64,000 nucleotides of DNA. Source: Sphingobacterium sp. LZ7M1 (GTDB lineage: Bacteria > Bacteroidota > Bacteroidia > Sphingobacteriales > Sphingobacteriaceae). The notes beneath the pieces were generated by a model. It was not told where the DNA came from, did not search any database, and saw only the letters and a program-made list of their open reading frames with translations. Numbering within the stretch: the stretch's first letter is position 1; each line of letters opens with the position of its first letter. A program made the translations under genes and the position numbers. Of the stretch, positions 1 through 9,238 are shown piece after piece. Where the stretch lies: positions 4,402,001 to 4,466,000 of the forward strand of contig NZ_CP101134.1 of assembly GCF_024296865.1 (NCBI RefSeq). The letters run 5' to 3'.

Positions 1-1099
1 CTTTCAGGGCAGACTCATGCGCCAAAATACCCACACAGGTTATATTTGCAGATTGCCTAGCATTCGGAAATGGCTGTCTGCCCTCTACCAATGCACTGAT
101 AAATTCATGTACTAAATGCGGATGCGAACCCCCATGCCCACTTCCTTGCAGGAAAGAAAGGTGTTGGTTTTCGCCTTCATCATAAACTCCGGCCCTTGTA
201 AAATGCTGAATCGGTTCCGGTAGCAAATGAGCATAATCTGGACAGTCCACTTCTTCAGGAATTTCAGGCTCCGGACGTTTGGCCACATGCAAGACCAATG
301 GCTTGCCTTCAATCAATGGCCATTCCACGGACTGCTTGGATCCATATACCTCAAAGCTCTCGCGGTATTGCCTAGCCGTATCAAATAGCGACCGGTACAC
401 TTGAGCACTTAGGTCAGAGTTCCTGAATTTTATATGTGCAGATTCAATGGCAAATGGAGAATTGTAATGCCCAACCAGATCCTCGCGGATGGTACCAGAG
501 CCAAAGCAGGACACATACTCCGCTTCATTACGCGTTAAGCCTAAAACCGGCCCTACACAGTGCGTAGCATAATGCATCGGCGGCAGACCCGGCCAATAGT
601 TCGGCCAACCATCCATATCCTGCTGATGGCTCGCTTTAAGGAATTGGATCTTGCCCAGCTCACCCTTCTCGTATAGTTCCTTCATAAATAGGAATTCACG
701 CGCATACAGCACGGTTTCCATCATCATATAGGTTAGACCAGTTTCCTCCACCGCTTCCACGATCTGTCTACATTCATCAACTGTAGTAGCCATCGGAACT
801 GTACAGGCCACGTGCTTGCCGGCACGCAATGCCTTGATCGATTGCTCCGCATGGTTTGGAATAGGTGTGTTGATATGTACGGCATCAATATTTTCATCTT
901 TCAGCAGCTCATCATAATCGGTATAGCGCTTTTCTATCGAAAAGGCATCTCCAATTTCGTTCAGGCTCGCTTCATTACGTTGACAGATAGCATATAGGTT
1001 TGCATGAGGGTGCTGTTGGTAAATAGGAATAAACTCCGCTCCAAATCCTAACCCGATAATAGCTACATTAATTTTTTCTTTCTTCATCATTTCGTTCAT
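1..1099 (-). CDS. Gfo/Idh/MocA family NAD(P)-dependent oxidoreductase (C-terminus beyond window)
   Basis: Reading the minus strand from 1099 gives a Rossmann start (NVAIIGLGFGAEF) with the nucleotide-binding GxGxxA pattern. The central part (HVACTVPMATTVDEC) matches the Gfo/Idh/MocA fold, with the usual EKP lysine region replaced by TVPMA, as in a subgroup of sugar oxidoreductases. About 366 codons are visible and the frame is still open at base 1, so the 3' end is missing. In-frame ATGs lie at 1099, 1090 and 1087; 1099 is chosen because it sits 8 nt after the isomerase stop. It is cotranscribed with that isomerase. The likely role is oxidation or reduction of a free or modified sugar in the cytoplasm; the substrate cannot be read from sequence. 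Confidence 0.85.
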   Translation of the reverse strand, partial: MNEMMKKEKINVAIIGLGFGAEFIPIYQQHPHANLYAICQRNEASLNEIGDAFSIEKRYTDYDELLKDENIDAVHINTPIPNHAEQSIKALRAGKHVACTVPMATTVDECRQIVEAVEETGLTYMMMETVLYAREFLFMKELYEKGELGKIQFLKASHQQDMDGWPNYWPGLPPMHYATHCVGPVLGLTRNEAEYVSCFGSGTIREDLVGHYNSPFAIESAHIKFRNSDLSAQVYRSLFDTARQYRESFEVYGSKQSVEWPLIEGKPLVLHVAKRPEPEIPEEVDCPDYAHLLPEPIQHFTRAGVYDEGENQHLSFLQGSGHGGSHPHLVHEFISALVEGRQPFPNARQSANITCVGILAHESALK

Positions 1100-1107
1100 T
1101 GATTATG

Positions 1108-1980
1108 TTAGTCTAATTTATTGGCCGCCCATTTCTGCAAAAACGCATGCCCATCACGCGCAAATGCATCTTGATCCTCGGCTAGATTGCGCCAAATGCA
1201 AACTGCCGCTGCCAACTCTTTATTTTCTGGTGTAAAACTTTCAATCGATACGGCACCCTTATAGCCGATTGCCAAAAGTGCCTCATAGAAGGCGCCCCAA
1301 CTGGCATTTCCTGTGCCCGGAGTACCACGATAATTCTCCGATACCTGCACATGGATCAACTTATCTCCAGCTTTTCGGATTGCCAATCCTGGATCCGGTT
1401 CCTCGATGTTCATATGGAACATATCCAGACAGATCTTGGCCGCAGGGTGATTGAGGTCATGGATCAATCGCAAAACATCATCTACATTATTGATCAGATC
1501 CGACTCAAAGCGATTTAAAGGTTCCAATCCTAATTCCAAACCTCTGGAAGCCGCCATCTCACAGACCTTCCCTAAATTATCAACCGCCCTGTTCCATTCA
1601 ATTTGGCGCTGTGCATCCGGAACCATCCGAGCTTTGCCCACTGCAGAATACATAGGACCAGCGAAAAAACTGGCTCCCAATTCATTGGAAATATTTAGGC
1701 AATCCTCGATATACTGAAGACCGGTCTTTTGCAAGGACTCATCATCACTGGTCAAATCCCTAGTCGGTCCAAACGCACCGCATACCAGTGCTTGCAAACC
1801 ATTCCTTTCAAGCTCCTTAGCAATCTTTTGGGTATCGATCAACAAAGGGTCTTCCACCGCTATCTCCACAACTTCGTATCCCAAGCTTGCTATTTTCTCA
1901 AACAGGCCAGCAGCATCCTCCGTACGGAAAGGAGAAGTCCATAGCCAGGTGCTAATGCCTAATTTTACAGGTAATTGCAT
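1108..1980 (-). CDS. sugar isomerase/epimerase, xylose isomerase-like TIM barrel
   Basis: This 290-aa protein has the AP-endonuclease-2/xylose-isomerase-like TIM-barrel pattern. Likely metal ligands sit where they do in D-psicose/D-tagatose 3-epimerases: Glu153 (GLEPLNRFE), Asp186 (CLDMFHMN), His210 (HVQVSEN) and Glu247 (SIESF). These enzymes interconvert keto-sugars by C3 epimerisation with Mn or Mg. Length fits the family (about 290 aa) and there is no signal peptide, so it is cytoplasmic. It is the first gene of a two-gene unit with the downstream oxidoreductase; such pairs often act in catabolism of unusual sugars. The exact substrate is inferred only to class. Confidence 0.85.
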   Translation of the reverse strand: MQLPVKLGISTWLWTSPFRTEDAAGLFEKIASLGYEVVEIAVEDPLLIDTQKIAKELERNGLQALVCGAFGPTRDLTSDDESLQKTGLQYIEDCLNISNELGASFFAGPMYSAVGKARMVPDAQRQIEWNRAVDNLGKVCEMAASRGLELGLEPLNRFESDLINNVDDVLRLIHDLNHPAAKICLDMFHMNIEEPDPGLAIRKAGDKLIHVQVSENYRGTPGTGNASWGAFYEALLAIGYKGAVSIESFTPENKELAAAVCIWRNLAEDQDAFARDGHAFLQKWAANKLD

Positions 1981-2315
1981 ATAATTATTTTAATAAATTG
2001 ATGATTCTTAAAGGTTTATAGGCCATACACTTTAGCATTGTCCCTGATCAAATGAAATAGAGCTTGCCCATAACATTATTCAAGGTTGGTTTAAAATGGT
2101 TAATCCTAGAACCCTAAATTAAGATTCATGAAGAATTTTACATACCTATTAAATACCCAATGATGACTGTATTTTACCACAGTTTACAGACAAACAGCAG
2201 AACATTGGACAACAATCAGACATTTACCCGCTGCAAACCTTGCGAATTGCCCCTTAAACCCTTACTTTTGATATGAGCCCCATCAGACCTGGGGACGACC
2301 ATTTATATTCCATCC

Positions 2316-3200
2316 ATGGATATCAACTTCAAAAAAACCGCCGTCCAGAAAACAAGGATACCTTCCTCGCGCATATTCTTTGTGCGAAAGCTTTCCGACA
2401 AACATTTTGATACCACTTGGCATGCCCATTCCGAGTATCAACTTTTCCTTGTCGTAGAGGGTTCCGGAACCAGGTTTATCGGCAATACCATGAAATCCTT
2501 TGTAAAAGGGGACCTTTCTTTTATTGGACCCAATATCCCCCACCTATGGCGAAGTGATGATATTTACTTTGATCCCCAATCCAAAAAAAGCAGCGAAGGC
2601 TTGGTCATTTATATCAATGGTTCAGAATTAGAGAAATTCACTGAAAAAGAGGAGTTTAATCAATTAAAGGTCCTGTTGGAAAAAGTGAGACATGGCATGG
2701 AGATTCAGGGTGCCACTGCCATGGAAATCATCGCATTGATGCATGAACTCCTCAACCTGCATGGCATGGAAAGCATCATTCATCTTTTCAAGATCTTGAA
2801 TGTACTGGCTAAGGGGAAGGATTATGCGCTTTTGCACTATGATGAATTCCAGTATCAGTCCAAAGATGTGGAAACAAACCGCATCAATATCGTCTATAAT
2901 TATGCCCTGAACCATTTCAGGAATAAAATAACCTTGGAAGAAGTAGCCGCTCTGCTCAATATGAAACCCACTTCCTTTTGCCGTTATTTTACAGCCAAGA
3001 CTTCCAAGACCTTTTCCTATTTTATCACCGAGCTGCGCATTAAGCATGCCTGCAAGCTCCTATCCGTTGCCGAATCCAAGAGCGTTGCCCAGATATGCTA
3101 TGATTCAGGATTTAATACCCTGTCCAATTTCAATAAACAATTCAAGACTTTTATCGGAATGACCCCCATGGAGTATAGATTGAAGTTTATGATGCTTTAA
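2316..3200 (+). CDS. AraC family transcriptional regulator (cupin N-terminus)
   Basis: This 294-aa protein has an N-terminal cupin-like sensor (WHAHSEYQLFLVVEGSG around residue 30, then FIGPNIPHLW). A C-terminal double helix-turn-helix spans roughly residues 190-290: the first helix pair around ITLEEVAALLNM, the second around VAQICYDSGFNTLSNFNKQF, then the AraC signature GMTPMEYR. It is divergent from the sugar isomerase/oxidoreductase pair and convergent with the xylanase, so control of sugar uptake and catabolism genes is likely. Ligand and operator are not visible. The long gap upstream (1981-2315) should hold the divergent promoters. Confidence 0.9.
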   Translation: MDINFKKTAVQKTRIPSSRIFFVRKLSDKHFDTTWHAHSEYQLFLVVEGSGTRFIGNTMKSFVKGDLSFIGPNIPHLWRSDDIYFDPQSKKSSEGLVIYINGSELEKFTEKEEFNQLKVLLEKVRHGMEIQGATAMEIIALMHELLNLHGMESIIHLFKILNVLAKGKDYALLHYDEFQYQSKDVETNRINIVYNYALNHFRNKITLEEVAALLNMKPTSFCRYFTAKTSKTFSYFITELRIKHACKLLSVAESKSVAQICYDSGFNTLSNFNKQFKTFIGMTPMEYRLKFMML

Positions 3201-3211
3201 AATACCGTTGG

Positions 3212-4342
3212 TTAATCCTTAGCCATCTCAACTAATTCCCTTACAAAAGGCTTTGCCTGATAGTTTCGGTCAAACAGCAATGGATAGTCTGTCCTTCCTC
3301 TCACTGGCCAATTATTTTTCCAGGAATCAGCATCCGTTACCCCCCACAAAGTAACACGGTCAATTTTATCACGATGCTTTAAAAACAGTGCAAAAAAATC
3401 CTTATAGCGATTGGCCAATTTACTTTCCACTGCTGCTGACAATCCCTCCGCATAAGGGTTTAGGACTTGATCATATTGGTAATTGGTACTGACTTCCGCC
3501 CCTTGTGAAGGACCTGGCATCGGCAACACAGAGATATCAAGCTCCGTAATCATTACTTGTACCCCTAAACTGGAAAACGCCAAGATGCTCGCTTCAAAGT
3601 CAGCAAGGGAGGGGTAATCTAGGCTTAAATGCCCTTGCATACCTATTCCATTCATTCGAACCCCATTATCCTTGAGTTTGCGGACCATGCTAACCACAGC
3701 TTCCCTTTTCCCTTTTTGGGACATGGAAAAATCATTGTAATACAGTTCTGCATCCGGATCTGCCTCATGTGCAAATTGAAAGGCCAAATTAATAAAATCT
3801 TCCCCAATGATCTGATAAAACTTGCTTTGCCGCCAGTCCCCATTATCCAGTATGGCCTCATTGACTACATCCCAGCCCTTTATCCTGCCCTTGTACCTCG
3901 ATACTACGGTTTGTATATGCTTGCGCATCCGTTCGATCAATATTTCCCTAGAAACCTCTTTGCCATCCTTGCCAATAAAGAACCAATCTGGAGCTTGGGA
4001 ATGCCAGATCAAGGTGTGCCCAATAAGTTGCATACGGTACTTCTCACCCAGTTCAACAAATCGGTCAGCATCCTTAAAATTAAATTCCCCTTCCTTAGGC
4101 TGAAGGTACATCGCCTTCATACAGTTCTCCGCCGTAATGGAATTGAATTGTGCTTTAATCAAGGCAGCAGCCTTTTCATCCCGCTCATAGATCTGCCTCA
4201 GGTTTAATGCAGCCCCAATCTCAAACTTCCCAGAAAAAGCCTCCTTTAAGGACAATTCCTTTGGTCCTTTTTGCGCCCATGAATGATTAGCAAGGAAAAG
4301 AAGCGTAATGACAAGAAGTAAAACAGACCTAGGCTTGTTCAT
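3212..4342 (-). CDS. endo-1,4-beta-xylanase, glycoside hydrolase family 10
   Basis: This 376-aa secreted enzyme has a signal peptide at residues 1-23 (MNKPRSVLLLVITLLFLANH, then SWAQ). GH10 hallmarks are present: HTLIWHSQAPDW near 109-120, the acid/base Glu162 in WDVVNEAI, QGHLS near 236, the nucleophile Glu267 in ITELDIS, and LWGVTDADSW near the C-terminus. The family cleaves internal beta-1,4 links of xylan with retention. Length fits a single catalytic domain with no carbohydrate-binding module. It likely acts in the periplasm or outside the cell. Its stop lies 11 nt from the convergent AraC gene, suggesting a small xylan/pentose locus. Confidence 0.95.
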   Translation of the reverse strand: MNKPRSVLLLVITLLFLANHSWAQKGPKELSLKEAFSGKFEIGAALNLRQIYERDEKAAALIKAQFNSITAENCMKAMYLQPKEGEFNFKDADRFVELGEKYRMQLIGHTLIWHSQAPDWFFIGKDGKEVSREILIERMRKHIQTVVSRYKGRIKGWDVVNEAILDNGDWRQSKFYQIIGEDFINLAFQFAHEADPDAELYYNDFSMSQKGKREAVVSMVRKLKDNGVRMNGIGMQGHLSLDYPSLADFEASILAFSSLGVQVMITELDISVLPMPGPSQGAEVSTNYQYDQVLNPYAEGLSAAVESKLANRYKDFFALFLKHRDKIDRVTLWGVTDADSWKNNWPVRGRTDYPLLFDRNYQAKPFVRELVEMAKD

Positions 4343-4439
4343 AGATGGATTCGTATTAGGTGATTTTGTAATGGCTTAGGTTAAATATAGACAATCCATT
4401 TGAAACAGGATGACAGGATAATATCCTGACCCATTGAAA

Positions 4440-4934
4440 TTATGTAGCAGCACTCAGATAGGATATATAATAATTCATGCAATGCAACATGGTCATTAGC
4501 AGTAAATCTCTATTCCTTAATTGATCAAAGCTTGCAGACGTTTCTATATCATAGTTAAAGTTGAGGGTTAGCCATTTGAAATCTGTACTCGCTACCGATA
4601 ATTCTTGATCAGACTCGTCTATTAGAATAAACTTACTATTAATAAAACCTTGCAACTTTAACAGATACTGCCTTTCTTGATTATCAAAATAGGTCTTGAT
4701 CACGATTCCCTTCCAACCCATCTTAAAGTCCAATAAGGTCTGAGATCCATCAATTAATTCAACTTTCGAATCCCAAAAACCTTTTGTGATAAGCTGATAA
4801 TTCTTGCCATCAGACATAATTAAATCAGCATCAAAGGAATACCATTTCTTGATTAGCAATTCGCCTATTTCTTGGTTTTCAAGAGTCACCTTAAAATTGC
4901 GGGAATTTGTAGAGTTTGCCTTGTAGAGTGCCAT
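4440..4934 (-). CDS. hypothetical protein, LURP/tubby-like beta-rich fold suspected
   Basis: This 164-aa protein has no signal peptide. It is rich in alternating strands with repeated polar-hydrophobic turns (LENQEIGELLIKKWY, LITKGFWDSKVELID, DFKMGWKGIVIKTYF), which resembles the single-domain LURP-one/tubby-like beta-barrel proteins found in Bacteroidota; that likeness is my inference. The ATG at 4934 is followed by a normal reading frame and an AT-rich leader. There is no operon partner: the xylanase starts about 100 nt away on the same strand, but a gap with no close coupling separates them. Function unknown. Confidence 0.65.
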   Translation of the reverse strand: MALYKANSTNSRNFKVTLENQEIGELLIKKWYSFDADLIMSDGKNYQLITKGFWDSKVELIDGSQTLLDFKMGWKGIVIKTYFDNQERQYLLKLQGFINSKFILIDESDQELSVASTDFKWLTLNFNYDIETSASFDQLRNRDLLLMTMLHCMNYYISYLSAAT

Positions 4935-5091
4935 GGGTGTTGGATGAGTGTTTATAGATTACTATAAACAATTTACAAATTTACCCCAAATTCAAGAAAT
5001 CTGAATGTTCTTATGTTTTCAGTAATTGATTAAAGGTGCTAATAAGGTAATCAATGATTACTTGGCGTAAATCGTACTGAATAGGGCTACT

Positions 5092-5280
5092 ATGTCTTTA
5101 GCAAGCAACATGCGAATTCGAGCTACGTTTATAATCAGAATCGCTATTTTTACAATGGAAAAAACTCCAAGAGGGGTTACAAGAGGACCACATGCGTTTG
5201 GTGGTACCTATATTCAAGAAGGAAAGTATTCTTATGCAATTAGGTTATATGACCAAGAGGTCGGACGTTCTAATTGTTAG
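5092..5280 (+). CDS. small ORF, doubtful
   Basis: A 62-codon frame that could encode a short basic N-terminal segment followed by a more ordinary stretch (GGTYIQEGKYSYAIRLYDQE) that looks like a beta-hairpin from a larger secreted protein. I do not recognise a family. It may be the tail of a decayed gene rather than an active small protein. The 160 nt after it hold nothing that I can name. Confidence 0.25.
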   Translation: MSLASNMRIRATFIIRIAIFTMEKTPRGVTRGPHAFGGTYIQEGKYSYAIRLYDQEVGRSNC

Positions 5281-5448
5281 CCTCTTAGTATTTTTTATTG
5301 AATGGACGGGGCAGGAAACGCAGACCCTTCGTGAAGAATCATAAAGTCTAGTACAAATCAGAGGCTTTATTTTAACAGCAAACGTGTTTCTAATTATAAG
5401 AGATAGGGCAGAAAAATTTCACCTTTCACATAATAAAAAGTATTGAAT

Positions 5449-5967
5449 ATGATTAAAACGTTTCTTTTTGTAATACTGGTAGTGTTCTTTAATTTTTATA
5501 CAACATTCGGACAGACCAGTGTTATCTCTAAGGTCTCTTCAAAAATCACAGAGAAACAATTGAGAAAAAAAATAATAGAGAAAAAAAATGGCATATCTTT
5601 TTATGAGAATATTCGTAACAAGGTTATTGCTAAGGATAGCTTGAATTTTATCGGCTCATGCGATACCATTTTTTTTCTTGAAACATACGCCATAGAAACT
5701 GGTATTTCCTACGGTAGGATTTGGAGTAGCAGAAAGGCTATTTCATATGAGTACTTTAAGGATGAGTTAACTTTTAGGGAAATCTCTTTTTTTGATGTTG
5801 AGACATTAAAGTTAGTACAAACATGGGATATCAATAGCATACGTAAGTACGAGTCTAAATATTCTACAATGATATCCCCACTTACTATTTACGCATCAAG
5901 AGTTATATTGAATAAAGGGAAGATCGGTGTCGAATGTGTAAAATTTGACGAGATTTTTATACGTTAA
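5449..5967 (+). CDS. secreted hypothetical protein
   Basis: A 172-aa protein starting at the ATG at 5449; an in-frame TTG two codons earlier is a poorer choice. It has a clear signal peptide (MIKTFLFVILVVFFNFYTTFG, cleavage before Q). The mature part is lysine-rich, then has aromatic strands (ISFYENI, FFLETYAIETGISYGRIW). Two cysteines are present, one at SCDTIFF. There is no known domain. It stands alone, at the right edge of what I read as host chromosome, before the att-like region at 6.2-6.5 kb. Confidence 0.6.
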   Translation: MIKTFLFVILVVFFNFYTTFGQTSVISKVSSKITEKQLRKKIIEKKNGISFYENIRNKVIAKDSLNFIGSCDTIFFLETYAIETGISYGRIWSSRKAISYEYFKDELTFREISFFDVETLKLVQTWDINSIRKYESKYSTMISPLTIYASRVILNKGKIGVECVKFDEIFIR

Positions 5968-6197
5968 TATTACAATAAACTGAATCGATAAACTATTTGG
6001 CCAAATCTTTTACTGGATTGGGCTTTTTTTATTACGCATAAGCTTATCCAGGCTTGCATTGTTGATATTGGAAAGGAAAAGAAAAAGCTGGTTGAAACGC
6101 GAGCATGGAAAGCATGAGATCCTTAATTTTAAATTCCTTTTCCTTTCACTTTGGTGCTTACGTTTGCCATAATCATTTCAGCACCAAGCAAACCTTT

Positions 6198-6219
6198 GTG
6201 CCGTATTTGTGACGGTTTT
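6198..6219 (+). repeat. partial att-arm repeat (copy E)
   Basis: This 22-bp stretch (GTGCCGTATTTGTGACGGTT plus TT) matches the distal end of the larger arm repeats A-C with one change (GTGCCG for GTGACG). It lies left of the orphan tRNA half, so it may be debris of an older insertion or chance retention. The surrounding 5968-6312 stretch has no gene. Confidence 0.45.
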
Positions 6220-6311
6220 CCGTGAAGTTCAACAATAAACTATGAAAACACACCGTTTTAAGGGTTTACAAAACGGGAAAAGAGGAAGTTCCAAACCGCC
6301 CTAAGAAAAGC

Positions 6312-6349
6312 AAAAAAGCCGTTTTACGCAAAGTAAAAACGGCTTTTTT
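6312..6349 (-). terminator. rho-independent terminator of the tRNA remnant
   Basis: A GC-containing stem built on AAGCCGTTTTAC and its near-complement GTAAAAACGGCTT, with a short loop and A/T tracts on both sides. It lies 5 nt downstream of the tRNA-Lys 3' end on the minus strand, exactly where a tRNA terminator belongs. It may work in both directions. Confidence 0.75.
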
Positions 6350-6354
6350 GAAAG

Positions 6355-6400
6355 TGACCCCGCTGAGGCTCGAACTCAGGACCCACAGATTAAGAGTCTA
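6355..6400 (-). tRNA. orphan 3' half of tRNA-Lys(CTT)
   Basis: On the minus strand the sequence runs from the anticodon loop CTCTTAA (anticodon CTT), through the 3' anticodon-stem strand TCTGT, the variable loop GGGTC, the T arm (CTGAG-TTCGAGC-CTCAG), the acceptor strand CGGGGTC and discriminator A. CCA is not encoded. The D arm and 5' acceptor strand are missing: to the right of the anticodon the sequence is arm repeat A. This is the classic remnant left when an element integrates into a tRNA gene and rebuilds the intact gene at its other end, so the fragment is not expected to be functional. Confidence 0.85.
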
Positions 6401-6515
6401 AAGGTCTACGATCGACAACAAGGTTAAAATTGTTCATTTCCTGCTTGCTAGAGCAATATATGAACATTTTTCCAATATTCAAAAATAAGGGCTGTGACGT
6501 ATTTGTGACGGTTTT
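6379..6515 (+). repeat. att-like arm repeat, copy A (with Lys anticodon core)
   Basis: This begins in the tRNA-Lys remnant (GGACCCACAGATTAAGAGTC) and continues AACAAGG..., CATTTCCTGCTTGCTAGAGC, ATGAAC, and ends with the doubled GTGACG-tattt-GTGACGG motif. Copies B (37617), C (43837) and D (44317) follow the same order in the same orientation. The pattern (tRNA anticodon-loop core plus an arm with short direct repeats) fits a tyrosine-recombinase attachment site; that function is inferred, not shown. Confidence 0.7.
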
Positions 6516-6978
6516 ATATCTTACCACAGTTGCAATTCTCCTCCCCCCATACTTCGTCTGGCACTCATAATCTAAACTTCTTAGCATACTAATCCCTACA
6601 AGAAAGATTTAGATTTTTATTTTAAAGTTTTCAGGAAAAAGCTGTATCGGTTGAATACTAAACTTTTATAAAGATAATCAAAAAAGTCAGGTAGCGATTT
6701 GGTAACGGTGCTTATTGCTTTGCTTTTCAACGTGTTTCCGTTAGCTCATAGCAAATATGATAAAAATGAGTGAGAAATTTTATTCAGCTTTTATAAAACC
6801 GAATTATGTTTGCTTATTTTAAAAAAGACGGCGTTAAATGCTAGTCATGGTCGGAAGATTTTCTTCCGGCTTTTTTGTTTTTTACATGTGTAAAAATATT
6901 TTTATAATTATTTGATAATCAAATAATTAGTTTTTTTTATCGTTTAAATTATGTATATATACTGATAATCAAACATTT
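6516..6978. other. gene-free AT-rich stretch with one terminator
   Basis: I see no gene here. A perfect hairpin CGGAAGA-ttt-TCTTCCG at 6852-6868, followed by GCTTTTTTG, is a good + strand rho-independent terminator, but no intact gene lies upstream of it, which suggests that the gene it served has been lost. Confidence 0.6.
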
Positions 6979-7110
6979 ATGTCAGTATTCAAAGACCACA
7001 AAGTTTCCCTTAGTCAGGTTCTGGATTTCATTCCTGAGGCGCTTTTAAGCCATCTTTCAGCGACCACCAATGTTGACCATTATACCATTCTTTATCTACG
7101 AATGTTCTTG
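6979..7110 (+). pseudogene. N-terminal stump of IS4-type transposase
   Basis: The first ~35 codons (MSVFKDHKVSLSQVLDF, IPEALLSHLSATT, NVDHYT) match by eye the start of IS4-type transposases common in Bacteroidota, which normally continue past 380 aa. After DHYT the reading changes into an unrelated hydrophobic tail and stops at 7164. No DDE catalytic region or inverted repeats are visible, so this is a dead fragment. Confidence 0.6.
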
Positions 7111-7164
7111 CCGGTATTGCGGAGAAGAATTTTTGTAATTCTTTCAGTTTTACTTTCACTTTGA

Positions 7165-8118
7165 TGTAAAGCGAATTAGGTTTTAACATAATTTTCCTTT
7201 TTTAATTATCCAGGTTAAAACATAAAATAACCTCTCCCATTCAACTTCATCGGCAAACCAATCTTCAATAAAATATTCCTGCATAAGCAAACTCCCCAAT
7301 GGAAAAGTATAAGCACATCGTTGGTGTATCTCGGATAATACAATGGCTGTAATCTATCGCAGATACTGTACACCGGTGGATTGGTTCTTTCTGTGGGAGA
7401 AAAGGCTTTTGTGTTGCCATTAATATTGCACCCCACTAAAAGTTTGTACATAATACTTTCTTTATCACTTCATGATAGAATGATTTATTTAACAATAGAC
7501 TCTCATTAATTCCCATCGGATTTTAATTTTTTCGAATTAATGAAATTCATCACGCCCTATACCAAAAGTGAAATTCCAATGATGAGTACGATTGTGAGTT
7601 GTTGTTGCCATTTATGTTATTTTAAAAAAACCAGGATATGCACATAAAATCGGCAATATCGCCGTCATATTATATGGCACCGTGGTTCAGCCACATTTCG
7701 GTTTCGTTGGTATATTTTATCTTGAACAAAATTCCTCAATTTCTTTAGAACTGACAATCTAATTCACTTAACAAACCGTCTACAGCTTATTTAACAGATA
7801 GATACAAAGTATCTACAAGGGGTTTAAATTGCTTGATTTCAGAAAATTCCGATCAAGAGTCCTCCATTTATTGGTTTCTTTAAAAGAGTATATTTCGTGG
7901 TGGGATTAATTTCGTTACTTCACCTGCTGATTTAGCTGATATTATGCTTATCAAAGTAGTAGATACACATCGCTGGACTACCTTTTCTTTTCGAAAAGAC
8001 TTAAAGTTCTGAGTTTGGAAATGCGTATAAGCCAAACAAAAAGACATCTTCTCGGTTAGACTATTCAATGCCTTAATCCAATAATGTTTTTGCTTTTTCA
8101 TTAGGGTTTCTATGGAAT
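7165..8118. other. degenerate region without a confident gene
   Basis: This is AT-rich sequence with many stops. An ORF on the minus strand at 7215-7451 has no recognisable family. A second at 7880-8140, opening with a TTG, encodes a basic peptide (MKKQKHYWIKALNSL internally) that faces the small gene at 8165 across a perfect inverted repeat. I cannot support either as real. Around 7590 the minus strand shows a short hydrophobic run (LTIVLIIGISLLV) that could be the relic of a tiny membrane protein. Confidence 0.4.
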
Positions 8119-8173
8119 CTTTTTCATATATGATAAACAATTTATAGGTATCATTGTGTCATATATGAAAAAG
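8119..8173. repeat. perfect 15-bp inverted repeat
   Basis: CTTTTTCATATATGA (8119-8133) and TCATATATGAAAAAG (8159-8173) are exact reverse complements separated by 25 nt. The right arm covers the start codon of the 71-aa gene at 8165. The left arm would sit at the start of the opposing frame. It could be a regulator's operator pair or a duplicated gene start in inverted orientation. Confidence 0.8.
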
Positions 8174-8380
8174 AAAGAACCAAAACAAAATCAAAAGGGT
8201 ATTTCAATAAAATCTCGAATTAGGGAACCCAACAAATCATTCCTCAACCACCTTCAGGTACAGGCAAATAAAATGTGTGAGCTCCTAGGAGAAAAACAAG
8301 GAGAACAGTTTATAAAGGATTCTTTAAAAGAATGGCCACATCTAATAAAAAGAGAATTGGAAATTTTCAAAAACCCCTAA
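8165..8380 (+). CDS. small basic protein, unknown
   Basis: This 71-aa protein starts at the ATG at 8165; a GTG at 8156 in the same frame is less likely. The N-terminus is rich in lysine (MKKKEPKQNQKG), followed by an amphipathic helical stretch (FLNHLQVQANKMCELLGEKQ) and a second helix (EQFIKDSLKEWPHLIKREL). There is no signal peptide or known motif. It may be a small DNA-associated or regulatory protein, or a remnant. It lies just after the perfect inverted repeat, which could control it. Confidence 0.45.
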   Translation: MKKKEPKQNQKGISIKSRIREPNKSFLNHLQVQANKMCELLGEKQGEQFIKDSLKEWPHLIKRELEIFKNP

Positions 8381-9238
8381 GTCAGTTATGGATAATACTC
8401 AAATATTAAGTTTGAACCTCAAAATTTTTTCTTACTCTTTTTTTCTTTTTGAAGCTCTAGTATAGAACGTCTATAAATATCATTTCTAATTCTCAAAGAC
8501 AATTATGCAATCTGACGGCCGATGACCATGTTTATGGCTTCTTTTACAATGTACAACTTATCGAAATACAGCCTAAATCTATTGAACCCAATGAATGAAA
8601 TATACATCAATACCAGCCATCCGTCTTTACTCACTTGGGATACTGCCAAAAAAATGAAAAGAAAAATGCGCTGGAGAAGAAATAATTCTTTAATAACGAT
8701 ACTCTGGTCAGCAAAGGAGGAGGGCAAAACCATTATGCTACAGTTTCTCAGGAGAGGGTGTTATTGGAGGCTACAAACTTGTTAATGAATATCAAAAGGT
8801 CATTGAAAAGTTCCGCGATTTGGAGTACTATTCTCGTGATCTACCTGTTTCGGCATGCGAACTAATTGCCGAAGGAAGCCCGTTTACTTATCGGACATTT
8901 ACGATCTTGGCCCTTAAAAATTCGAGCATTTCCTAATCAGTTCACCGACAAACAATGTCTGGATCGAGCCGTGCAATTGCCTCAGCGCTAAACCGGTCGA
9001 CCAAACGTCCCGCCTGAAAGAAGCCATGAAGCCTAGCTAACAGGAACTAAACCATTTTACAGAAATGGAAACAGTTGTTATTTTATAATGCCTATTAAAT
9101 GTGATTGTATATTAAAATTTAACTCTAAATGCCAGAATTCCCGATTAATAATATTCATTACCAGTATATAATAAACATTTTTGAGGTTAAAAAAACTACT
9201 ACATAAATCAATGACTTTAAGTTGAGACTTAGGTCTGA
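8381..9238. other. degenerate coding sequence, no intact gene
   Basis: Fragments of coding-like sequence switch frames. From about 8765 to 8936 (+) one frame reads KLVNEYQKVIEKFRDLEYYS, then ACELIAEGSPFTYRTF, and ends in TAA. A neighbouring frame just before it reads TLVSKGGGQNHYATVSQERV. Together they look like one frameshifted gene, but I cannot name the family. The tail to 9238 holds nothing recognisable. Confidence 0.35.

Noticed and set aside
6390-6587. 65-codon minus-strand ORF across the tRNA remnant and arm A
   Set aside because: It overlaps a tRNA and a repeat; its similarity to the frame at 37555-37749 is explained by the repeated DNA.
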